Assembly (NCBI GenBank): GCA_028752905.1
Contig: JAQNBH010000013.1
Span: 14,700,316 to 14,764,315, forward strand
Length of the DNA stretch: 64,000 bases
Reading direction: 5' to 3'
Origin: Cladorhizidae sp. MBARI D1340-BT2
Lineage: Eukaryota; Porifera; Demospongiae; Poecilosclerida; Cladorhizidae
The notes under the pieces are model-generated. The model was not told the DNA's origin, did no database searches, and saw nothing but the letters and a program-made list of their open reading frames with translations. The translations under genes were made by a program, and so were the position numbers. Positions 37,801 through 49,800 of this stretch are shown here, in pieces; the first letter of the stretch is position 1, and the number at the start of each line of letters is the position of its first letter.

Positions 37801-40800
37801 AGCCTCCTCTATGCAATGACTTGTTTCATTAGGAGCTAAAACCTAAGTACATGGTCAAGCGCCCGGTCGGAAAATGAATTTCGTTAAAATTCCATAAAAT
37901 TCATCTATGTAGCTATAACACTTTCTACTAAAATGGGATTGTCCCTCCTTGAGTTACACATGTAAGTCGAAAAATTGATGGCAGATCAAAGGTCAAAGTT
38001 TGGGAATGGCAAAACAAAATTGTTAGAGAAAATATCCGAACATATTTTGGTTGTAATTTCCTGCACTGAAGTCACCAGATTACTGAAGTCACCAGATTCT
38101 TATAGCCCCGACAATTATTCTGAAGATCCCAGATGCACACACTGTACATATGTATAGATGGATATGTGTATGGTGACTATAGCCTGGTGTCCATGTGCCA
38201 GTGAACTGTGCTACATATTTCTGGCGATCAGCCTGTGCCAGTGGAGTGTGCTATGTCTGGCGACTCTAGCCTGTGCCAGTGGAGTGTGCTATGTCTGGCG
38301 ACTCTAGCCTGTGTCAGTGGAGTGTGCTCTGGTGACTCTAGCCTGAGCCAGTGGAGTGTGCTATATCTGGTGTCTCTAGCCTGTGCCAGTGGAGTGTGCT
38401 ATGTCTGGCGACTCTAGCCTGTGCCAGTGGAGTGTGCTATGTCAGGTGACTCTAGCCTGTGCCAGTGGAGTGTGCTATGTCTCTAGCCTGTGCCAGTGGA
38501 GTGTGCTATATCTGGCGACTGTAGCCTGTGCCAGTGGAGTGTGCTATGTCTGGTGACTCTAGCCTGTGCCAGTGGAGTGTGCTATGTCTGGCGACTGTAG
38601 CCTGTGCCAGTGGAGTGTGCTATGTCTCTAGCCTGTGCCAGTGGAGTGTGCTATGTCTGGCGACTGTAGCCTGTGCCAGTGGAGTGTGCTATGTCTCTAG
38701 CCTGTGCCAGTGGAGTGTGCTATGTCTGGTGACTCTAGCCTGACCCAGTGGAGTGTGCTATGTCTGGCGACTGTAGCCTGTGTCAGTGGAGTGTGCTATG
38801 TCTCTAGCCTGTGCCAGTGGAGTGTGCTATGTCTCTAGCCTGTGCCAGTGGAGTGTGCTATGTCTCTAGCCTGTGCCAGTGGAGTGTGCTATGTCTCTAG
38901 CCTGTGCCAGTGGAGTGTGCTATGTCTCTAGCCTGTGCCAGTGGAGTGTGCTATGTCTGGTGACTGTAGCCTGAGCCAGTGGAGTGTGCTATGTCTCTAG
39001 CCTGTGCCAGTGGAGTGTGCTATGTCTGGTGACTCTAGCCCGTGTCAGTGGAGTGTGCTATGTCTGGCGACTCTAGCCTGTGCCAGTGGAGTGTGCTATG
39101 TCTCTAGCCTGTGCCAGTGGAGTGTGCTATGTCTGGTGTCTCTAGCCTGTGCCAGTGGAGTGTGCTATGTCTGGCGACTCTAGCCTGTGCCAGTGGAGTG
39201 TGCTATGTCTCTAGCCTGTGCCAGTGGAGTGTGCTATGTCTGGTGACTGTAGCCTGTGCCAGTGGAGTGTGCTATATCTGGTGACTCTAGCCTGTGTCAG
39301 TGGAGTGTGCTATATCTGGTGACTCTAGCCTGTGTCAGTGGAGTGTGCTATGTCTCTAGCCAGTGCCAGTGGAGTGTGCTATGTCTCTAGCCTGTGCCAG
39401 TGGAGTGTGCTATGTCTGGCGACTCGAGCCTGTGTCAGTGGAGTGTGCTATGTCTCTAGCCTGTGTCAGTGGAGTGTGCTATGTCTCTAGTTTGTGCCGG
39501 TGGAGTATGCTACAAGTCTGGTGACTCTAGCCTGTGCCAGTGGAGTGTGCTACATATGTCTTGTGACTCGAGTTTGTGCCGGTGGAGTATGCTACAAGTC
39601 TGGTGACTCTAGCCTGTGCCAGTGGAGTGTGCTCTGACATCTGAAGCTTGCACATGCTGAAGTATTATTATTATTAGAACAAGAACAAAATGCAAAACAA
39701 ATATATTGACAGGTCTAGCAAACAAGACTTTCACCCATGTAGACCACACCCAGTTTCAACCCTTTACCATTTAACACTACAAACCAAAAAAAGAAAAAAG
39801 TATTTGTGTATGCAGTTTGAAAGTGGTAAAGGGTCGACCAATTGGTTGTGGTCTATAAGGGGAGATTTTTGTTCACTTACTTGTTGACCAGTCGACCTAA
39901 TATAATAATTTTTGTTCTTATTCATTTTTAAAATTACTATATATAATATGGGAAACCGAAGTTCAGGAAACCAATGAGGTTAACACTCTACTAGCTTATG
40001 TTTAAATTGTTGGTCATTCCACAAGCCTACATAGCTACAGCCTCCTTCAAGGACTTGGCAAGAGTGGCACAGGAGAACTCGGGAACTAACCCGACATATC
40101 GGATGTTATTCTATGCCATGTTCATTAATAATGTACCAAGGCATAAACTATTGTATAGTTGCTTGCTCTTGCTAACTTTTTGCTCGAAGAAAATTGTTCA
40201 GCAGGAAATCAACTGACGTTCAGTTGCATAGCATAAAAGTCTTAGAGCATATGTGCAGAATGACGATCGTTTACCCAATTCTGATTGTAAAAATGGCTTG
40301 TGATGTAAGTCATTGACATTCAGTGCTACTCACACGTTCTTCTGTGACCAATGAGTCGTGGATGTGCAATGAAAAATCTGGAGTTGTTTGGTACTATAAT
40401 AATTTTTTTTTTGTAATGATTGCATTCTGCATGCATTGTGTGGAGGTGTGCGTGGGTGAGTGGGTGGGGGGTAGATTGGTAAATAGATCCTTGAAGATGA
40501 ATGTCAAGGTTTTTTTCATGTGTTATGATATACTACCATAGCCAAGGATTCAAGCATGCTCGGAATCTTCTGGGGCTAGTAGTGACAAAACCCGCCATTC
40601 AGCTAAGAAGCTGCCAATGGGAGTTAGCCGAGATATGAGCTTTTTTGTTGAGACCTTGCCCTCCTTTAAAAGTGGGTCAAACCGATGCATGAAGTACTAG
40701 CATACTCACTGATATCTATTGAGGAACTGGAATTAATTTATCAATCACTTTTAACTGAAAATGACATCTTATGACAGTGACTGATATGACTGTAGTGTCA

Positions 40801-43800
40801 ACGTTCTGTTCCTGTCCTGGCGGCTGACTGTCATCAGATATACCTACACTGCATGAGGCCCAGGAGGCTGAGGCCTGTACATTTCTGAGGAACCCCCATA
40901 AACAATTTATTATTGTTGTATTGTTGTTGTTATTTTTAGTTATTTTTGTTGTTATTTTTGTTGTTATTTTTGTTGTTATTTTTGTTGTTATTTTTGTTGC
41001 TATTTTTTGTTGTTATTTTTGTTGTTATTGTTGTTGTTACCACTACTATCACTACTACTACTACTACTACTACTACCACTACCACTACTACTACTACTAC
41101 TACTATGCATTACTATTAGTTATTATTATTTTGATTTTGTTATTTATAAATAGTTATTGTAGTTTTTACTTAATTTTTTGGCCAAATCCGTTTCACATGC
41201 TGGACATGTGTGCCAGGAGGGTGTGGTTTGCATAACATGGTGGATAGCTAGCTACCGGTACATATGCAACCCACGCCAAGTCTTAGCAGCTCACTTTTCC
41301 AGTGGAGGCTATAGCATTAGCCAGAACATCAAGAGAGTAAATTTCAAGTAGATATTGAGAAAGTCGTAGTAATCAACTGAGAGTTCATTATATACATATA
41401 TATATATATACATATGTATGATTGACAAAATGAAATAAGAATTTATAATGTAGACAACAAACATCCTTTACTTATTGACTCTAATTATATTGACTCTAAT
41501 TATTATATAAGCAGTAATGGTCATGTATTAATGTGTCAAGGTCATGTAAATAGTTGTCTACTGCGATAAATTCCCATTTCATTTCTTTTTTGAACAAAAT
41601 ATATATATATACATATATACATATATATTATGTATATATGTGTATACTATATACATATATACAATATATGTGTATGTATGTATGTATGTATGCATGTATG
41701 TGTATATATAAATATATATTGTTTTTAAAAATGTCTTGTTTCTATGGCCACTATTTAGTATAACACCAGGACCTATATATATATGTTATTATTTACCATG
41801 ATTAGTACTAAGTAACATGCGTATGTATGTATATACAGTAATACACATAGATACGTACGTGCACTATAAGTATCTACCTGATCCTGCTGAAGGTCGGTGC
41901 TGTAAACTATCACAGGAATAGAACTTATGAGGCAACCAACTGATCACTTCTTGGTAGGAAAACGTGCAGCTGTTGGTGACTAGGCTCAGATCTGACTATT
42001 GCCACAAGAATGAGCTTCTAAGGAAACCAATGAGGGTGTACACATGCATTATGAAGCTCTGTGTATAAACTATTGTATCAAGGTTTAAGTTCTGAGAGAA
42101 CCAATGGTCACTTCATGGAATGAAAATGTGTGGCTGCTTGCTGGCTCAGCTCGACTCAATATTGCATATGGCCTAGCGTGTTTATGACATTGAAAGTCCT
42201 GATCTTCGGGTTAGAGAAACGGATTAGTGCTGAATCTAGGAATGTGTTAATGGACAGTTTATGGCGTCTTCTGATAGTGGAATTGTGATGAAGGGACGTT
42301 CCGCTAAGTTACATACATACGTGTATGGAGAACAGCAGAAATATTGCACACTCCACTGGCACGTGGAAACCAGGCTCGGGTCAGCAGAAACCAGGCTGGA
42401 GTCACCAGGCACTTATTCATATGTACATCTGGTCCACAGGATGTGCTACACATGCAAGTTATGAATGTTGGAAGGGAGGATAGATACATACATAGGGAAC
42501 AAGATCTTGAAAATAAAATAATTACGGTTTTAACTTCACGCGGGGCTACACGTTTACTATCTTCGTGAAGGATAAGGCACAATTGTGGCGTTTTGGGGTG
42601 AAAATGGGCTGAAGGTACAGTTTATTATACTAAGAAGCTTCCCAAGTCAATTTTAGGCTGAGACATGGTTTGTTTTTTGTTCACCAACCAATATAGCGAT
42701 TGACAACAATTCCCAATGTTTAGAAAAAATACCACAATTTGTCAATTAGTTGGCGTGATATTATATTATTAGAGTAGCGATACAGGAAACATTGACCAAA
42801 GTTGTTAGCTAGGGTCTGAAGGTCAGTAGAAAATCAGTCATGTAATTTTGTGTTCTCTTATTTTGTCTTCAGATGTGAAAATCCTGACTGACCATTGCAA
42901 CGAGATCCTCATTCAGTTAGCACTGACACCTAGCAACATTGTAAGCCTTTGCCCACTCTTCTGAATTCAGGCTTATAATTTGATGACTCCTTTCCATCCC
43001 CTACCACGCATACTGTATGTACCCCCCCCCCCCCCCCCCCACATACACACACACACACTGCACACACACACACCACACACACACACACATGTATACACAC
43101 ACACACATATGTACACACACACATGTACACACATGCACACACATACTAGGAAACTTCCCTTGTGATTCTAAGGAAGAGCATCTTGGGGAGAATACTACCA
43201 GAAATGGTGAGTCCCACATTCCTAAAGCACACTTCATTGAATAACCACACCCACTCATTAGGTGGTATTGCTGGGAAGCATGGTGGATCTCCAAATAGAC
43301 TATCTTGATTTGCTGAAGCACCTGCAGCCAGTCCTCTCGTATCTCACTCCCATTTACACCCACCTCCCTCCTATTGCCAAGGTCAGCAAATCTCTGTGTT
43401 GGTGTCTCATGAATATATATATATATATATATATATATAGGTGTGGCCGATCTCTCATTGTTAATATAGAGCGTTAAAAAAAATCAAGACCCCCCTCCCC
43501 CGCCCCTCCTGCACTTGTCCCCTCTCAGTGGACTTGTTTTTTTTGGCCTCACTTTGTGTCCATTGTCTGATAATCATGTAGTCGGCTGCTGTCTAGTGAA
43601 TGTCGTCAGCAGAATGATTCACTTTTAATTTCTCACCTCCAGTGAGCTTTGGCCATCCTACTTTTCTTTGGTCCGTGTCATATTAAATCCTGGTTCACAA
43701 CATGATGCTGTATTAAAGCCTGGCTCACAACATGATGCTGTATTAAAGCCTGGTTCACAACATGATGCTGTATTAAAGCCTGGTTCACAACATGATGCTG

Positions 43801-46800
43801 TATTAAAGCCAGGTTCACAACATGATGCTGTATTAAAGCCTGGCTCACAACATGATGCTGTATTAAAGCCAGGTTCACAACATGATGCTGTATTAAAGCC
43901 AGGTTCACAACATGATGCTGTATTAAAGCCTGGCTCACAACATGATGCTGTATTAAAGCCAGGTTCACAACATGATGCTGTATTAAAGCCAGGTTCACAA
44001 CATGATGCTGTATTAAAGCCTGGTTCACAACATGGTGCTGTATTAAAGCCAGGTTCACAACATGATGCTGTATTAAAGCATGGTTCACAACATGATGCTG
44101 TATTAAAGCCTGGCTCACAACATGATGCTGTATTAAAGCATGGTTCACAACATGATGCTGTATTAAAGCCTGGTTCACAACATGATGCTGTATTAGAGCC
44201 TGGTTCACAACATGATGCTGTATTAAAGCCAGGTTCACAACATGATGCTGTATTAAAGCATGGTTCACAACATGATGCTGTATTAAAGCCTGGCTCACAA
44301 CATGATGCTGTATTAAAGCATGGTTCACAACATGATGCTGTATTAAAGCCTGGTTCACAACATGATGCTGTATTAGAGCCTGGTTCACAACATGATGCTG
44401 TATTAAAGCCTGGCTCACAACATGATGCTGTATTAGAGCCAGGTTCACAACATGATGCTGTATTAAAGCCTGGTTCACAACATGATGCTGTATTAAAGCA
44501 TGGCTCACAACATGATGCTGTATTAGAGCCTGGTTCACAACATGATGCTGTATTAAAGCCTGGCTCACAACATGATGCTGTATTAAAGCCAGGTTCACAA
44601 CATGATGCTGTATTAAAGCCAGGTTCACAACATGATGCTGTATTAAAGCCTGGCTCACAACATGATGCTGTATTAAAGCCTGGCTCACAACATGATGCTG
44701 TATTAAAGCCTGGTTCACAACATGATGCTGTATTAAAGCATGGTTCACAACATGATGCTGTATTAAAGCCTGGCTCACAACATGATGCTGTATTAAAGCC
44801 TGGTTCACAACATGATGCTGTATTAAAGCATGGTTCACAACATGATGCTGTATTAAAGCCTAGCTCACAACATGATGCTGTATTAAAGCCTGGTTCACAA
44901 CATGATGCTGTATTAAAGCCAGGTTCACAACATGATGCTGTATTAAAGCCAGGTTCACAACATGATGCTGTATTAAAGCCTGGTTCACAACATGATGCTG
45001 TATTAAAGCATGGCTCACAACATGATGCTGTATTAAAGCCTGGTTCACAACATGATGCTGTATTAAAGCCAGGCTCACAACATGATGCTGTATTAAAGCC
45101 AGGCTCACAACATGATGCTGTATTAAAGCCTGGCTCACAACATGATGCTGTATTAAAGCCAGGTTCACAACATGATGCTGTATTAAAGCCAGGTTCACAA
45201 CATGATGCTGTATTAAAGCCAGGCTCACAACATGATGCTGTATTAAAGCCAGGCTCACAACATGATGCTGTATTAAAGCCTGGTTCACAACATGATGCTG
45301 TATTAAAGCCAGGCTCACAACATGATGCTGTATTAAAGCCTGGCTCACAACATGATGCTGTATTAAAGCCAGGCTCACAACATGATGCTGTATTAAAGCA
45401 TGGTTCACAACATGATGCTGTATTAAAGCCAGGTTCACAACATGATGCTGTATTAAAGCCAGGCTCACAACATGAGCCAGGTTCACAACATGATGCTGTA
45501 TTAAAGCATGGTTCACAACATGATGCTGTATTAAAGCCAGGTTCACAACATGATGCTGTATTAAAGCCAGGTTCACAACATGATGCTGTATTAAAGCCAG
45601 GCTCACAACATGATGCTGTATTAAAGCCAGGTTCACAACATGATGCTGTATTAAAGCATGGTTCACAACATGATGCTGTATTAAAGCATGGTTCACAACA
45701 TGATGCTGTATTAAAGCCAGGTTCACAACATGATGCTGTATTAAAGCCTGGCTCACAACATGATGCTGTATTAAAGCCAGGTTCACAACATGATGCTGTA
45801 TTAAAGCCAGGCTCACAACATGATGCTGTATTAAAGCCAGGTTCACAACATGATGCTGTATTAAAGCCAGGTTCACAACATGATGCTGTATTAAAGCCTG
45901 GCTCACAACATGATGCTGTATTAAAGCCAGGCTCACAACATGATGCTGTATTAAAGCCTGGCTCACAACATGATGCTGTATTAAAGCCTGGCTCACAACA
46001 TGATGTATTAAAGCCAGGCTCACAACATGATGCTGTATTAAAGCCAGGCTCACAACATGATGCTGTATTAAAGCCAGGCTCACAACATGATGCTGTATTA
46101 AAGCCTGGCTCACACACATGATGCCCGGCCATAGGATTATCATAATATCCCATCGTATTGCCATATTGTGAACCAGCAATGATATAATGATGGCTTATGA
46201 TTAGACGATACAATAAGAATACGATCAGGACCTAATCCAATTGAGCGTCTGACCGGTAGAATTTAGTAGGCTTGATGATGAACTGCAAAGTCAGCTATTT
46301 AGTTGATGGCACTTGTGTGTGAGTAACAAGTTCATGGGAAGTTACCTGAATCTAAATTTAGGTAGATTTTAACCCCCAAAAGTCATTATTGTTATATAAT
46401 ATGTAAGTACTTTTCACTTTAAGTTCTCACTGTAGAAATTACCTACCTCCCAAAAAGTGGGTCGGGGTTGGGGGTTGGGTCGAAAGTTACTGCAGTATTT
46501 TTGAAGAACTCTCCTTTTAAAATGTTGTTTTTAATAAGAAACAAGATGAGTCTAAACATTAAAAAATATTTATGATAGAAATGAACAATGATGATGTCGT
46601 TTCATAGGAATTTAATTTTTTAATTATAATAATCACGGTCATATGATACTGGGAGAAGGCTATCTATGTTAGCTGCATCCGGGGATAGCAAACAAGCTCA
46701 AATTAATTTTACCCTGAACTGTTTAGCTAGCGTAGCTAAGGAGTCAATGCTATTCAAGCCTAATATATAATTTCAAGGCGGGATTTCATATCTGAAGGTT

Positions 46801-49800
46801 ATTTTTAACAGACTTTAGCTTTAAAGTCCAAAGTAACCAAAGGAAGTGTGCAGTTCATGGTTAGGTTTAAATAAGGACTGTTTATACAATTGTTGACTTC
46901 GACGGGCATGACCTTTGACACACTATTATAACACACAAAGGAACGACAAATCATGCACAGCTAATTAATTTCATTTTATTCAGCATCCCTTAAAAAATTC
47001 GGCCCATTTGACGGGTGGATAAGCACTGGTCAATGAATGGAAACTCCTGACTGATAACATACGTGAGAGAATGTGATACAAAACCCAATTATATATTCGA
47101 TTGAGTGAGAAAACTTAATATTTTCAATGGAACCAGCCGCATCACACCATTCATCAATGCAAAGCAAGTCTAGAATCAGACAATTTTCCCTGCCACAACA
47201 GCAGAGAAAGGAGCCCATCTGCCCGTCTTCATCAATCAAATAAATATCTACTGTTTTCTTCTATATATCCAATACGAAAACAAATAATAATTACATGTTT
47301 GCCTTCTGAAGACGATCCAATTTGTGCCCGTTTAGGCCTAGTGTGTCGTTGTTGTTGACCCATCCTCATCATTGACTGCTTGCGATGCCGACAAATTTGT
47401 TAGGAAATGGAACAAGCCTGATTGGCTTATTCCTCCTTTTCCGATAAAACAAATTTAGTTTTTGCTAGTCTCAGGCATCCGAATATTTCTCAGTGTTTCA
47501 GCTGGTATGTATGGTGTTGGGTACAGTCATTCTGAAACACCTCAGCACAGTTGTTTTCTACACATGTTGCCGTATTTCGCTGAACTTTCGCATGATTTCA
47601 TCTTGTGAAACCAAGTATCATATGTGCGTTCCCTCTCCTTCCTTCGCTGCCAAATGGAAATGGTGGACATGAAGTTGTTCCGGGTATTGGCCCCAAGGTG
47701 AGAGCAGCTGCCTCGCAGCCTCATCTTACGTCAGGGGAAGTACCCCCCCCCCCCCCATACTCTATTCATCATTACCTGACGAATTTCACCATAACATCAC
47801 CCATCCGTTGGCTGGGCCAGACCTCCCCGATGGCTGGGAAATTGTTCAGCCGGCCCAACCTGTGATGCCATCTGTGATAAAACTACAACTTGAGAGCTCC
47901 ATAGATTCTGCACACTTGAGTATATGATCTTGATATTAGGTCTCTCTGTGGGCTTTTTTTTTGATGCTATATGTTGTATAGATATGCCAAAGGTATTGCA
48001 TCTAAAGTGGGGGTACCTCAAAATCAGGAACTCTGATTTAGCAACAGTTGTGGCTCCCGATTGGAAAGTGTTATAGAGAGCTGAAATTAGTATCTGTGGC
48101 AAGAGAAAATCCTATTCAATATAATGAATGTTTTCATGTGACGCTAAAATGCGAGTAGGTGGTAAGCGTGGGCATAGAATTCCCTCGGAACTTATCACAT
48201 GCACGCTTGACCACTTATTCACGCTTTAGTGCCCACGAGCCACAGGCACTCAGATTTTGAGGTACCCCCACTTTAGCTTCAGTGACTTTGGCAGAGTTAT
48301 ACCTATATATACATTATTTAGTATCAGAAGAGAGCACACAGAGATACCATATGTTTTGAGCTACATATCTCCCTACAGTGAAGTGTGCAGAACCTACGGA
48401 GCTCTACAATCCTAACCACATTTATTTGGTGTTGGGTATAGTCCCCCCTTGTAGGACTTGTTGCATTGTGTTATGTGGTGTTACACTTCTCTGGCTGATA
48501 TTGCCTCCTGTGATGTGAGATTAATTCCCTGTTTAATATCTCATTTTGTGTTATTGAGTATTATTCCCTGGTTAGTACTTTATTGTGATTATGTAATTTA
48601 CTCCCTGGTTAATCTCCAATGTTGTGTATGGAAAATATTGTGTAATGTAGTGTTACTTTTCTGGTTAGAAACTTAGTATATATCCCATGTTGTGTTATGC
48701 AATGTTGCTCCTCTGGTTTGTTAAATCGGTGTTCTAGCTGACCGGTGGATTTAAGATATACATATATGTAAATAAGCACAACCCAAATAAAATATGCCTT
48801 CAATAGATGTCCCTAGCAACCATACCATATGTGACACATTTATCTTTCCAACATTGTGGTTAATGTTTGTTGCCATGTAAATGGACCACAAAACCACAAT
48901 AAAGTCAATCTCCTTCGAACTTGCTACTTTCACCAATGTCTCTTGGACTAGGGCTGATGCTGCCACAGAAACAGTAGAACTACAGTAGCAACATGGGAAG
49001 GGTCATTGAAGCTGGTGAAGCTCTGTCAACTGCCCAATCCATGGCTTCATGCATCTAACAAAAAATGTGCTCACCTAATTACTCTTACCCGGACTACCCG
49101 CGAATATAGAGGCAAAACAACCTTTGCACTTTGAAACAGCTGCTTGAATTCTGAATGGTAAGTTTTTTCAATATTCCAGCCCCCCCCCCCCCCCCCCTCC
49201 CTCCCCCAGTTACGACATCGATGGTCTTCATATTACACTGCAGGTGGGCAATTAATGGACTATTTTTGACCTCTGTATGATACCTTCGAATCTTATGATC
49301 GTTTTTTTTAAAGTGTTTTTAAAATCCAATTGATAGCTTTTGGCACCCCCATATATGTGTATATACGTACGTGCTTTCACTTGTGTGTGCATAAGTTACC
49401 AGCTACTGTCTGCTATGCTCTGCCACTCATTGTCTCAGCTTGTGTACAACGTACGGTCACCGATGCTAATTCTCTTTTGTGTGTGCAGTCCACTAAATGT
49501 GATGGCGATCAGACATCTGAGGTGGTGATTGGAATGTGGATCCGTGAGTCTCCCCACAATTACGAGGACAGTACTCGCTTATCTGAAGACTTTGTTTGTC
49601 CGTCTGCTCTGAGGTTCTCTCTGGATTTTGACCCTCGCTGTCATACAGAAGGGAGGTGTGTACGTGTGAGGTGGTTGAGGATAGTTAGGAGTAAGGGATG
49701 TGTGGGTGTGTGTGGTGGGGGTGAGGTGTAAGGAATGATGGTTGGTTTAGAGCAGTGTGCAGGGTGTGGAGTGTAGGAATGTTCTGAGAGACGTAGGTTT

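Noticed and set aside
43658..46213. 851-codon frame on - and 817-codon frame on + in the 30-bp array
   Set aside because: The unit is a multiple of three without stops in several frames, so frames are open on both strands at once. It lies inside an intron and shows block duplication of DNA, not protein constraint.
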